Shown one piece after another: positions 53,705 to 62,137 of a stretch of 64,000 nucleotides of DNA. The first letter of the stretch is position 1; every line of letters starts with the position of its first letter. A program made the translations under genes and the position numbers. Origin of the DNA: Neobacillus endophyticus (GTDB lineage Bacteria > Bacillota > Bacilli > Bacillales > Cytobacillaceae); assembly GCF_013248975.1 (NCBI RefSeq), contig NZ_JABRWH010000001.1, positions 3,802,001 to 3,866,000 of the forward strand. The letters run 5' to 3'. The notes below the pieces were generated by a model. It did not search any database. It was given only the letters and a program-made list of their open reading frames with translations, and was not told the origin of the DNA.

Positions 53705-54529
53705 ATGGTTAATCAGCAAACTCATGTGGGTGTTTTTCATAAAAGTAAATATCTGCCGCCAAAAGGTGAATATCAAACTTTTTTGGATGAAGAACACTTT
53801 AAAGAAAAGCTAAAGGAATGGGGACTTTCTGCTGCAAAAAAAGAATTTTGGTATAAAGATCGCAACTACCAAGAATTGGTGTCCATTCAAGGGTATGAAT
53901 CATACGGCATTACAGGCGAATACCATACACTTGTCATCCAATTTCCCGATGGAGCATTAAGCTGTATCCACCCAGCATTTTTAAAAGAAATGCAACAATC
54001 TAGCTTTGGAAAAGAAAGTATCTTTTCGGGGGATGGCTCTGTTACAGAGGGAGATGCTATTGTCACAAGTACAGAAAAAACACCATTATTGTCCGATTCA
54101 AAATCCAAACAAGCACTTGAAGGGTCAGATACAGGAATAGAAAAAGGAAAGCAATCAAAAAAAGAGTCAAAACCAAAAAAGGAAAAAACTATTAAAATCC
54201 AACTACCTGAGGAAAAAGTCCATTTCACAGCAGAAGTTAAACAATTTGCACTTACCTATAATCCTTTTAATGAAGAAAATGATGAGGTTGTGGTTCTTGA
54301 ACATGTAACGATTTCTCAAGAACCTCCGATTGAATTGGGATTTGCATGGTGCAGTCATAGTAAAACATTGAAAAAATTTGAATTGGTTCCAGGAGATTTG
54401 CTGGAATTTGACGGGAAAGTGGCGTCCAAGAAATTGGCAAAAGGGAAAGATGTAGAAGAAGAGTTTATTGTAGAAATCCCAGTTATGTATAAAATCAACA
54501 ATCCGTCTAAAATTGTAAAAAATGGGTGA
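53705..54529 (+). CDS. Hypothetical two-part protein with Lys/Ser linker
   Basis: A 274-residue soluble protein that I do not recognise. The N-terminal part (about 1-110) contains FWYKDRNYQELVSIQGYESYG. A low-complexity linker rich in Ser, Lys and Glu (about 115-165) leads to a beta-rich C-terminal part (about 165-274) with GFAWCSHSKTLKKFELVPGD. Start uncertain: ATG 53705 or GTG 53696, both after AGGAAGG. A terminator follows. No informative partner gene. Confidence 0.7.
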   Translation: MVNQQTHVGVFHKSKYLPPKGEYQTFLDEEHFKEKLKEWGLSAAKKEFWYKDRNYQELVSIQGYESYGITGEYHTLVIQFPDGALSCIHPAFLKEMQQSSFGKESIFSGDGSVTEGDAIVTSTEKTPLLSDSKSKQALEGSDTGIEKGKQSKKESKPKKEKTIKIQLPEEKVHFTAEVKQFALTYNPFNEENDEVVVLEHVTISQEPPIELGFAWCSHSKTLKKFELVPGDLLEFDGKVASKKLAKGKDVEEEFIVEIPVMYKINNPSKIVKNG

Positions 54530-54550
54530 GATCAATCTCACTCATTTTAT
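54521..54550 (+). terminator. Terminator of the 53705-54529 gene
   Basis: AATGGGTGAGA and TCTCACTCATT form an 11-bp stem (one G-T pair), then TTTAT. It overlaps the stop codon. Confidence 0.8.
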
Positions 54551-54802
54551 TATGGAATTTTAAAATCCAATTAGGAAGGGCATTAATTTATCAAAACCTC
54601 TTTAACTGTTGGCTTTGTTCTGTCCTTTTTCTATTGTTTAGTGTGATAAAAAATGATGGTTATCGCGGTGGAAGTTTTTTAAACAAATACAGTCCAGGTT
54701 TCAAACAAAATAATTTCGTGCATGCTTCTAGGCGGATACCTACTCTTGTTTTTGAATAGACACATACACTATGGATGCAGAAATAAGAGGAGGAGATGCG
54801 AA

Positions 54803-55111
54803 ATGAATAGACAACTTATGGGAGCACCGGTTGGACAGCCAGCACCAGTTCCTACGCCATTACCTGTCCCACCGCAAGACGCATATTATCATGGACATGG
54901 CGGTTATTATCCCGGTTATGGCTATCATTATGGGCATGGCGGTTATTATCCAGGTTATGGCTATCACCATGGACATGGCGGTTATTATCCAGATTATAGT
55001 TATCACCATGGACATGGCGGTTATTATCCGGGATATGGTTATCACCACAGTCATACGGGCTATTACCCAGGTATTGGAATTCACCACGGATCAACCACGA
55101 TCAGTCCCTAA
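54803..55111 (+). CDS. Gly/His/Tyr-rich tandem-repeat protein, likely spore coat
   Basis: A 102-residue protein: a Pro-rich head (about 1-28) then five 13-residue repeats of the type HGHGGYYPGYGYH. Composition is almost only Gly, His, Tyr and Pro. Similar Gly/His/Tyr-rich proteins of Bacillus (e.g. YeeK) are spore integument proteins cross-linked late. The ATG at 54803 follows AGGAGGAGATG. tgl, the coat cross-linking enzyme, lies 2.6 kb away. Coat location is an inference; metal binding through the His pairs is another possibility. Confidence 0.75.
   Translation: MNRQLMGAPVGQPAPVPTPLPVPPQDAYYHGHGGYYPGYGYHYGHGGYYPGYGYHHGHGGYYPDYSYHHGHGGYYPGYGYHHSHTGYYPGIGIHHGSTTISP
54890..55084 (+). repeat. 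Five 39-bp tandem repeats inside the coat-like gene
   Basis: Units start at 54890, 54929, 54968, 55007 and 55046. The middle three are most alike (CACCATGGACATGGCGGTTA core); the last one is the most diverged. Unit length is a multiple of 3, so copy-number change would keep the frame. Confidence 0.9.
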
Positions 55112-55130
55112 CATAAAAATAATGTATTTC

Positions 55131-55161
55131 AAAAGGCCAGCCAAAACAGCTGGCCTTATTT
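55131..55161 (+). terminator. Terminator of the coat-like gene
   Basis: AAGGCCAGC and GCTGGCCTT form a 9-bp stem followed by ATTT. A solo element palindrome starts right after. Confidence 0.85.
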
Positions 55162-55174
55162 GGTGTCAGGCACC
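55162..55174 (+). repeat. Solo GGTGTCAGGCACC palindrome (locus 7)
   Basis: The 13-base palindrome abuts the terminator of the coat-like gene. The second palindrome is missing and no clear composition switch is seen. Confidence 0.7.
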
Positions 55175-55319
55175 ATATAATTATATTTATTTTCATTTTA
55201 ACTCATCATTATTTATCTTGTTTTTTTATTATCTGCCGGTAATTAAAAAAATGAAGCTACATGGTAATACATTTGGTATAATGAACATTAAAATGTATTT
55301 TTTCAAGGGGCAGCGGGAA

Positions 55320-56693
55320 ATGAATCAGACATTCACATTAAAAGAGAAAACAAAACAAATTTTTATTTTGCTTGTTCCAATTTTAATTACTCAGCTTGGT
55401 ATGTTTTCGATGGTATTTTTTAATACAATCATGTCAGGGAAATATCATTCGGATGCACTTGCTGGAGTAGCTATTGGATCGTCTATTTGGAATCCCGTTT
55501 TTACTGGGATTAGCGGAATATTATTAGCAGTATCGCCAATAGCGGCACAGAGATTTGGTGAAAAAAAACCAGGTGAAGTTTCAACAATTGTCAAGCAAGG
55601 AATCTATCTTTCTGTGATTCTTACAATCTTGGTCATCGTGGCAGGAATCTTTACGATCCATCCAATACTGGATAAAATGAATCTTCCTAAAAATGTTGAT
55701 AATACAGCGTTTCGGTATTTAGTTGGTCTTAGTTTTGGCATTCTCCCTTTATTCATATTTAATGTACTCAGATCGTTTATTTATGCGCTTGGTAAAACAC
55801 GAGTGATTATGATTATTATGATTGCCTCATTGCCTCTTAATCTATTTTTGAATTACGTCCTGATTTTTGGATATTGGGGCTTCCCGGAATTGGGCGGTGC
55901 AGGTGCAGGGTATGCCACATCGATTACGGATTGGGTTATAATGGCAGTGACTGCATGGATTGTTGAAAAGCAGGAACCTTTTTCTTCCTTCCAGGTTCTG
56001 TCTAATTGGCGGGAATTTTCTTATGATACCTGTAAGGAAATATTAAAAATTGGTGTGCCGATGGGCTTATCCACATTCTTTGAAACAAGCATGTTCGCGG
56101 TTGTTACCATTTTAATCAGTAAATTTAACGTTACAACAGTGGCAGCTTATCAATCAGCACTGAATATTGTCTCTTTTTTGTACATGATTCCAACCAGTGT
56201 TTCTATGGCTCTCACGGTTTTAATCGGCTTTGAAGTTGGAGCCAAGAGGTATAAGGATGCAAAGGTATACAGTTGGCTAGGTATTGCTTTGGCTGTTGTC
56301 ATTGCCCTCTTTACCGGGCTTTTGGTAATCATATTCCGTTATCAAGTCGCTGGATTATACTCTAATGAAACAGCTGTCATCAATTTAACGGCAGACTTCT
56401 TAATCTTTGCCTTATTCTTTCAAATGTCAGATGCAACACAAGTAACTGCCCAAGCTGCACTAAGAGGCTATAAAGATGTCAACCTTGCCTTCATCATGAC
56501 CTTAATCGCATACTGGGCGATCTGTCTCCCAGTCGGATACCTTCTGGCACATTTCACAAACCTAGAGGCCAGGGGTTACTGGATCGGACTCACTGTCGGA
56601 CTGCTCGCAGCTGGTATCACACTCTCTGGCAGACTTTTATACATTCAAAAACGGAAATTTACTAACCAAGAACTTCGAGAAGTTGTGGGATAA
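55320..56693 (+). CDS. MATE-family multidrug/sodium antiporter
   Basis: A 457-residue NorM-like exporter with 12 hydrophobic helices. MATE features include ITQLGMFSMVFFNTIMSGKYHSDALAGVAIGSSIWNP at the N-terminus and the equivalent repeat in the second half. ATG 55320 follows AAGGGG. The frame stays open upstream through the tandem-repeat gene, but that is the off-frame reading of the repeats. The 3' end is mildly C-rich and the stop is 8 bases before an element. Confidence 0.93.
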   Translation: MNQTFTLKEKTKQIFILLVPILITQLGMFSMVFFNTIMSGKYHSDALAGVAIGSSIWNPVFTGISGILLAVSPIAAQRFGEKKPGEVSTIVKQGIYLSVILTILVIVAGIFTIHPILDKMNLPKNVDNTAFRYLVGLSFGILPLFIFNVLRSFIYALGKTRVIMIIMIASLPLNLFLNYVLIFGYWGFPELGGAGAGYATSITDWVIMAVTAWIVEKQEPFSSFQVLSNWREFSYDTCKEILKIGVPMGLSTFFETSMFAVVTILISKFNVTTVAAYQSALNIVSFLYMIPTSVSMALTVLIGFEVGAKRYKDAKVYSWLGIALAVVIALFTGLLVIIFRYQVAGLYSNETAVINLTADFLIFALFFQMSDATQVTAQAALRGYKDVNLAFIMTLIAYWAICLPVGYLLAHFTNLEARGYWIGLTVGLLAAGITLSGRLLYIQKRKFTNQELREVVG

Positions 56694-56701
56694 ATGGTGT
56701 T

Positions 56702-56756
56702 GGTGTCAGGCACCGTAAAAAGACAAATTAGGCAAAATGTTCACCTGAGGTGGACA
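56702..56756 (+). repeat. Full element copy (locus 8) after the MATE gene
   Basis: GGTGTCAGGCACC at 56702-56714, 23-base spacer with AAAAGACA, TGTTCACCTGAGGTGGACA at 56738-56756, then seven T: 55 bp. With the T run the second palindrome looks like a working terminator for the MATE gene. The composition switch is weak on the left (about 50 % A+C). Confidence 0.85.
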
Positions 56757-56906
56757 TTTTTTTTGAAGTTTAAATTATTGTAAATAAATAGCATATTTTA
56801 TTGGAAATAGATAAATTAAAATATACAAAAAAGTTTTCAATGCCGTATCTTTTATGCCTTATTTAAACGTTATTAGATTAGAGAGTGCAAAAAGGAGTGA
56901 AAGTAA

Positions 56907-57611
56907 ATGTCAATCAGTTCAGGTGATAACATCTATGATCAGGAGCAGCAGGTAGAGGATTTAGATGAAGGGTTTTGGATGGAGCATTATCCGAAACTTC
57001 AGCGATATTGTCATTTTCTAGCTCAAAATCCATGGGATGGTGACGATATTGCTCATGAAACGTACCTAAAGGCTCTAAAATATTGCACACAAAAGAATAA
57101 GCTGTCATCAGCATTATTAAACAAAATTGCATACCACCATTGGATTGACCAGCTTCGGAAAAGAAAAAACGAAAAAATAGGTGCAGAGGATGAACTTGCT
57201 CAGGGAGTTATGCTATACGATTTTGATGAAATGGCACATTCAGTTGATTTATTACTTAAACTGCTTACTCCCAAACAAGCCATCATATTTTTGCTTAAAG
57301 AATCTTTTCAATATCAAGGGAAAGAAATTGCTCATATTTTAGGCACAACGGAAATGGCAGTAAAGGCGAGTTTGAATCGTGCAAAAAAACGGCTGGCAAA
57401 AGAAGAACGGCAAACAAGTTCAGTTGAAACGTTTTGGAACGAAGAGGAAAGAGAGCAATTGGAACAATTATTTTATTCAGCGTTGAAAAATCAAGATCCC
57501 TCAATCCTGATTAAGTCCATTTCAACAATCATCAGTCTAAGGAAAGTACCTAACGTGATTATTGAAAATTCTGGCCGCACTCCTTCAAGCACTCTCTGCA
57601 TGGCTGCCTAG
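56907..57611 (+). CDS. ECF-type sigma factor
   Basis: A 234-residue sigma-70-family protein with region 2 ([33 protein letters not shown]) and region 4 ([44 protein letters not shown]). A C-terminal extension of about 60 residues, longer than in simple ECF factors, may be regulatory. No anti-sigma gene is next to it. ATG 56907 follows AAGGAGTG. clpP starts 28 bases after its stop, suggesting co-transcription. Confidence 0.9.
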   Translation: MSISSGDNIYDQEQQVEDLDEGFWMEHYPKLQRYCHFLAQNPWDGDDIAHETYLKALKYCTQKNKLSSALLNKIAYHHWIDQLRKRKNEKIGAEDELAQGVMLYDFDEMAHSVDLLLKLLTPKQAIIFLLKESFQYQGKEIAHILGTTEMAVKASLNRAKKRLAKEERQTSSVETFWNEEEREQLEQLFYSALKNQDPSILIKSISTIISLRKVPNVIIENSGRTPSSTLCMAA

Positions 57612-57639
57612 CCAACCACGCTTTAAGGAGGACGAAAAA

Positions 57640-58221
57640 ATGAGTGCAATCCCATATGTTATTGAACAATCGAATAGAGGAGAACGTTCTTACGATATTT
57701 ATTCCCGGCTATTAAAGGACAGGATTATCATCATTGGGGATGAAATTAATGATCATGTGGCAAATAGTGTTGTGGCACAGCTATTGTTTTTAGCAGCAGA
57801 TGCACCGGATAAAGAAATCTCTTTATACATTAACAGCCCTGGAGGCTCGACTTCCGCCGGATTTGCTATTTTTGATACCATGCAATATATAAAGCCTGAT
57901 GTAAGAACAATTTGTACCGGTATGGCCGCTTCATTTGGTGCAATGCTTCTACTAGCAGGAACAAAAGGCAAACGTTATGCACTGCCAAACAGTGAAATTA
58001 TGATTCATCAGCCATTAGGTGGTGTAAGAGGGCAGGCGACTGAAATCGAGATCTCCGCCCGAAGGATCTTAAAGCTTCGAGAACACATTAATCAAATTAT
58101 CTCTGAACGGACTGGCCAACCTATTGAAAAAATAGCAAAGGATACGGATCGAGATTACTTCATGAGTGCAGAAGAAGCCAAAGAATATGGGATTATCGAC
58201 GAAATACTATATCCAAAATGA
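57640..58221 (+). CDS. clpP: ATP-dependent Clp protease proteolytic subunit (clpP paralogue)
   Basis: Serine protease barrel subunit of 193 residues. The catalytic Ser is in [11 protein letters not shown], the His in [10 protein letters not shown] and the Asp in the following helix region ([23 protein letters not shown]). ATG 57640 follows AAGGAGGACG. Position after an ECF sigma gene differs from the usual stand-alone clpP of Bacillus, so it is probably a second copy; the chromosome's main clpP is not in this window. Confidence 0.95.
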   Translation: MSAIPYVIEQSNRGERSYDIYSRLLKDRIIIIGDEINDHVANSVVAQLLFLAADAPDKEISLYINSPGGSTSAGFAIFDTMQYIKPDVRTICTGMAASFGAMLLLAGTKGKRYALPNSEIMIHQPLGGVRGQATEIEISARRILKLREHINQIISERTGQPIEKIAKDTDRDYFMSAEEAKEYGIIDEILYPK

Positions 58222-58225
58222 TGTA

Positions 58226-58264
58226 AAAACTGCTTGGATTTAATTAAATCCAAGCAGTTTTTTT
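58226..58264. terminator. Bidirectional terminator between clpP and the AbrB-family gene
   Basis: AAACTGCTTGGATTTA and TAAATCCAAGCAGTTT form a 16-bp stem with T run. It serves both convergent genes. Confidence 0.92.
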
Positions 58265-59366
58265 AAAGAGAATTTGCTGCTTTTCGAGCCCTGATCTTAA
58301 AAAATAATCTCAATAAAGGAGGGACCGCAAAATAAATAAAAAACAGCCGAAATATCTGGTAACCTGTGACCAATGATAAATTGGCTTGCACCTCTTGGGC
58401 GAGAATGCCCATTTGATCCATGCCCCCTGGAGCAACGCTGAGAAAACTGGTTGAAGGGTTGATGTGGCTGTGACAAACAAGGATCATGCTTAATCCAAGT
58501 GAACCGATAATCATTACCATTCCGCTTATAAGCGCAAGGGTAATAATCCTAACTTTGTGCTCAAGCTTTTCAGGTTTTAATAAGAGGCCGATATAACCGC
58601 CGATCATAAATTGGGAAAAATTTATTACAGGTGTTGGTAAGGCAGGACCATGCAATCCAGTGATGTTAACCATGGCTGTCCCTAAGATTGGCCCTAACAA
58701 AAATGGGGTTGGAAACTTCCATTTAACAGCCATAAACGCGAAAATCAAACAGACAAATGCGAACAACAAAATGTTGGGAAACAGGGGTCCATTTGTAAAA
58801 GTGGTTGTTCCTGGCACCATTGATACAATATTAACGTTATGATTAAAAAATGGTCCAAAAATAAGGAAAGGAACAAAGAAAATGATCATCATCAGCCGAG
58901 CTACTTGCAGAAATGTTACAGTCGTAATATCAATGCCTTTAACTTCCTCTGCAAAAATAATCATTTGTGACAGACCGCCTGGAATGCTGCCAGTCAATAC
59001 AGTTGGATAGTCTACTCCTGTCAGTTTAGAAACGGCAAGGGCAATGATAGCACAAAATACTACAAGTGTAATGGTCATGCACAGCATAGATGGTAATTTT
59101 TCAGCTATCTGTAAAAGAGCCCCCTTAGTAAAGGATAATCCAATAGAATATCCGACAATAATCAAGCCTGTATTTCGGATGTTACTTGGCCAATATAGCT
59201 GAATTTTTGATAACCTGGAACAGATAAAAACACAAATCATCGGACCAAGCAGCCATGGAATTGGTGAATGGATCACGGTGAACGTGATGCCGCCGATAAT
59301 AGCTGTCACAAAAGCCAGAAAAAAACGGACTTTTTTGTCTTCAGTGTGAAAAACAAATTTTTTCAT
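58263..59366 (-). CDS. AbrB-family (Gneg_AbrB_dup) membrane protein
   Basis: A 367-residue membrane protein with about ten helices in two similar halves, each with a Pro-Gly motif (TGSIPGGLSQMIIFAEE and SVAPGGMDQMGILAQE). This is the duplicated family often annotated as AbrB transporter or ammonia monooxygenase-like; it is not related to the regulator AbrB. ATG 59366 follows GAAGGG. Transported substance unknown. Confidence 0.85.
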   Translation of the reverse strand: MKKFVFHTEDKKVRFFLAFVTAIIGGITFTVIHSPIPWLLGPMICVFICSRLSKIQLYWPSNIRNTGLIIVGYSIGLSFTKGALLQIAEKLPSMLCMTITLVVFCAIIALAVSKLTGVDYPTVLTGSIPGGLSQMIIFAEEVKGIDITTVTFLQVARLMMIIFFVPFLIFGPFFNHNVNIVSMVPGTTTFTNGPLFPNILLFAFVCLIFAFMAVKWKFPTPFLLGPILGTAMVNITGLHGPALPTPVINFSQFMIGGYIGLLLKPEKLEHKVRIITLALISGMVMIIGSLGLSMILVCHSHINPSTSFLSVAPGGMDQMGILAQEVQANLSLVTGYQIFRLFFIYFAVPPLLRLFFKIRARKAANSL

Positions 59367-59609
59367 GTGAACCCTTCTGTCCTTTTAAAATAAATAATCC
59401 TGTTGTATCCAATTTCATATTTTATCATGGCTTATTTATTATTCAAATGTACCTGAGCCTAATCTTAAACAATTAGCCAGTTTTTATGTCTACACAAAAA
59501 TAGTTTTTTAAGTTTTCTGAAAAACAAGAAGGAATTAACGATAAACAACTCGTATATGGTAAATAGTCGGCTATATTTTTCATTATGTGAATATGCGAGG
59601 TGAGTGGAA

Positions 59610-61598
59610 ATGACGGTTGAAAAGGTTGAAGGAAAGTTATTGTGGGAACCTTCTAAAATGATGCAAGAAAAGTCTAATTTAAAACTATTTATGTCCTGGC
59701 TTCGGGAGAACCGTGGGCTATCCTTTCAAACATATGATGAGTTATGGAAATGGTCTGTGACCGATATTGAAGGTTTTTGGTCAGCGGTATGGCATTATTT
59801 TGAAATTGAAGCTAAAACACCATATGAGGAAGTTTTAGCAGATCGAAAAATGCCTGGAGCTAAATGGTTTACTGGTGCGACTCTAAACTATGTCGAGCAT
59901 GTTTTCCGAAAAGAGTCCTCAGATCAAGCAGCAGTGATATTTGAAACGGAAATACGCCCTAAAGGGGAGTTGAAGTGGGAAGAGCTGAGAAGGAATACAG
60001 CAGCTATTGCGGAACATTTAAAGTTACTTGGTGTCAAACCAGGCGATCGTGTGGTAGCATATGCCTCCAATATTCATGAAACTCTAACTGCCTTTTTAGC
60101 CTGCGCTAGCATTGGTGCCATTTGGTCGAGCTGCGCCCCGGAATTTGGAATAATGAGTGTAATCGACCGCTTTAAACAGATTGAGCCTAAAGTATTATTT
60201 GCAGTAGATGGCTATCGTTATGGAGGCAAAGATTTTGACCGTTTGAATATGCTGAAAAAAATTCAGGAAGAATTGCCCTCCTTGCAGGAGACCATCGTAA
60301 TTCCTTACTTAAATTCTCAGCCAGTTATAAATGAATTAAATGATGCTAAGGTTTGGGATGAAATTTTAAAAAATTATAAAGAAACACCATTAACTTTTGA
60401 GTCGGTTGCTTTCGATCATCCACTTTGGATCCTTTATTCCTCTGGAACAACAGGAAAGCCAAAAGCCATCGTCCAAAGTCATGGCGGTATTTTACTTGAG
60501 CATTTAAAGTTAGTGGGTTTACAAAAAGGATTAAAAAAGAATGACCGCTTTTTCTGGTATACTACCACAGGTTGGATGATGTGGAATGTCGTGGTGAGTG
60601 GCTTGCTAGCCGGTTCAACCATTTTGCTTTTTGATGGAAACCCGGGTTATCCGAATTATGAGACACTTTGGAAGTTTGCTGAATCAACTAAAATGACGGT
60701 ATTTGGTACAAGTGCAAGTTTTATTACATCCTGTATGAAAGCTGGAATTAAACCGAAGAAGCAGTTCGATCTATCTCATTTAAATTCAATTGGTTCAACC
60801 GGTTCTCCGTTGCCTGTCAGTGGCTTTGAGTGGGTGTATAAATATGTTAAAGATGATATATGGTTATTTTCTACAAGCGGCGGAACTGATTTGTGTACGG
60901 CGTTTGTAGGAGGTGCGCCAATATTGCCAGTTCATGCCGGTGAACTCCAGTCGCGTTCCTTAGGAGCTTCTGTGAAAGCGTTTACTGATGATGGAGAAGA
61001 AATACTTGATGAAATAGGTGAACTGGTCATTACGGAACCAATGCCATCGATGCCAATCTATTTTTGGAATGATGAAAGTGGAGACCGTTATAAAGGAAGT
61101 TATTTTGATGTTTTTCCCGGAATTTGGCGCCACGGAGATTTTATAAGAATTACTTCAAGAGGAAGTGCTGTAATTTACGGCCGGTCTGATGCGACGATTA
61201 ACCGCGGAGGAATTAGGATGGGTACAAGTGAAATATACAGCTCTCTTGAAGAAATTCCGGAAGTGCTAGATAGTTTGATTGTCGATGTCCCGATTACGGA
61301 AGATCAATCCTACATGCCATTATTTATTGTTCTAAAAGAAGGCTCAGAATTGTCTGAAGACGTAAAAAATAGAATTAATCAGGTCATTCGTCAAAACTGC
61401 TCTCCCCGCCATGTACCTAACGAAATATTTGTAGTGGATGAATTACCAAAAACATTAAATGGTAAAAAGCTAGAGGTACCGATCAAGAAAATCTTAATGG
61501 GAACATCAATAGAAAAAGCAGTTAACCCTGGTTCATTAGCAAACCCGGATGTATTACAATACTTTATTGATTTTAAGGAAAAATTGAATGTTAATTAA
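59610..61598 (+). CDS. Acetoacetate-CoA ligase
   Basis: A 662-residue adenylate-forming enzyme that activates acetoacetate with ATP and CoA. The AMP-binding P-loop LYSSGTTGKPKA, the WYTTTGWMMWN region and the C-terminal KTLNGKKLEVP lysine are typical of AacS; length is normal. ATG 59610 follows GAGGTGAG. Single-gene unit. Role in ketone body or leucine-derived acetoacetate use, or polyhydroxybutyrate turnover. Confidence 0.93.
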   Translation: MTVEKVEGKLLWEPSKMMQEKSNLKLFMSWLRENRGLSFQTYDELWKWSVTDIEGFWSAVWHYFEIEAKTPYEEVLADRKMPGAKWFTGATLNYVEHVFRKESSDQAAVIFETEIRPKGELKWEELRRNTAAIAEHLKLLGVKPGDRVVAYASNIHETLTAFLACASIGAIWSSCAPEFGIMSVIDRFKQIEPKVLFAVDGYRYGGKDFDRLNMLKKIQEELPSLQETIVIPYLNSQPVINELNDAKVWDEILKNYKETPLTFESVAFDHPLWILYSSGTTGKPKAIVQSHGGILLEHLKLVGLQKGLKKNDRFFWYTTTGWMMWNVVVSGLLAGSTILLFDGNPGYPNYETLWKFAESTKMTVFGTSASFITSCMKAGIKPKKQFDLSHLNSIGSTGSPLPVSGFEWVYKYVKDDIWLFSTSGGTDLCTAFVGGAPILPVHAGELQSRSLGASVKAFTDDGEEILDEIGELVITEPMPSMPIYFWNDESGDRYKGSYFDVFPGIWRHGDFIRITSRGSAVIYGRSDATINRGGIRMGTSEIYSSLEEIPEVLDSLIVDVPITEDQSYMPLFIVLKEGSELSEDVKNRINQVIRQNCSPRHVPNEIFVVDELPKTLNGKKLEVPIKKILMGTSIEKAVNPGSLANPDVLQYFIDFKEKLNVN

Positions 61599-61615
61599 TG
61601 AAAATATTTAGCATG

Positions 61616-61648
61616 GCCCGGAAAATGATTTCCGGGCTTTATTTTTTT
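61616..61648 (+). terminator. Terminator of the acetoacetate-CoA ligase gene
   Basis: GCCCGGAAA and TTTCCGGGC form a perfect 9-bp stem with a T-rich tail. Confidence 0.9.
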
Positions 61649-61712
61649 AAAGTGATACAGAAAACTTAAAAATTCAAAAAACTTTAGATTTATGATTGAC
61701 ATATCTATTGTA

Positions 61713-61729
61713 TGTAAGATATTATCACA
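61713..61729 (+). promoter_or_regulatory. TnrA/GlnR box before glnK-amt
   Basis: TGTAAGATATTATCACA fits TGTNA-N7-TNACA exactly. It lies 45 bases before glnK, overlapping the space between a TTGTAT (61708) and TATCAT (61731) pair, so the relation to the promoter suggests GlnR-type repression, although activation by TnrA from an upstream position is usual for this operon. Confidence 0.8.
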
Positions 61730-61774
61730 ATATCATGTTACAAAACCTCACATGAGAAAAAGGGGTGCTCATAA

Positions 61775-62134
61775 ATGAAAAAAATTGAAGCGATTGTTCG
61801 GCCTGAAAAATTAACTGATACGATCAAAGGGTTAAAAAATATAGGTATTACTGGATTCACTGTATCTCAAGTAGTTGGAAGAGGGAAACAGAAGGACACC
61901 CAAGGAGTGTATCGCGGAAAAAATTATAACGTAACATTACATCCAAAAGTAAAATTAGAAATTGTTCTTTCAGATTATATGGTGGAGCGGACAATTAACT
62001 CCATCGTTTCTTGTGCGCAAACTGGTGAAGATGGGGATGGGAAAATTTATGTTTATCCAATCCTGGAGGCTTACAACATCCGAACAGGTGAAACTGACAG
62101 TGATATTGATGATTTAGTAAAAAAGGAGGGCTAA
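61775..62134 (+). CDS. glnK: P-II family nitrogen regulator GlnK
   Basis: Signal protein of 119 residues that binds the ammonium channel and, in Bacillus, TnrA. P-II features are KKIEAIVRPEKLTD at the start, the T-loop with GVYRGKNYNV and the C-terminal GDGKIYVYPILEAYNIRTGE (nucleotide-binding B and C loops). AAGGGG precedes the ATG. It is 3 bases before amt. The order glnK-amt is the reverse of the nrgAB order of B. subtilis. Confidence 0.95.
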   Translation: MKKIEAIVRPEKLTDTIKGLKNIGITGFTVSQVVGRGKQKDTQGVYRGKNYNVTLHPKVKLEIVLSDYMVERTINSIVSCAQTGEDGDGKIYVYPILEAYNIRTGETDSDIDDLVKKEG

Positions 62135-62137
62135 GGT

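Noticed and set aside
54890..55084. Possible CRISPR array
   Set aside because: The 39-bp units are contiguous without spacers and encode a regular 13-residue protein repeat.
54831..55319. Open frame upstream of the MATE gene, in another frame of the coat-like gene
   Set aside because: It is the off-frame reading of the 39-bp repeats, runs through a terminator and the element, and the MATE start at 55320 has its own ribosome site.
37400..56760. Elements as remains of a classical insertion sequence
   Set aside because: No transposase fragment, no consistent target duplication seen at the copies, and the units have constant 55-bp length.
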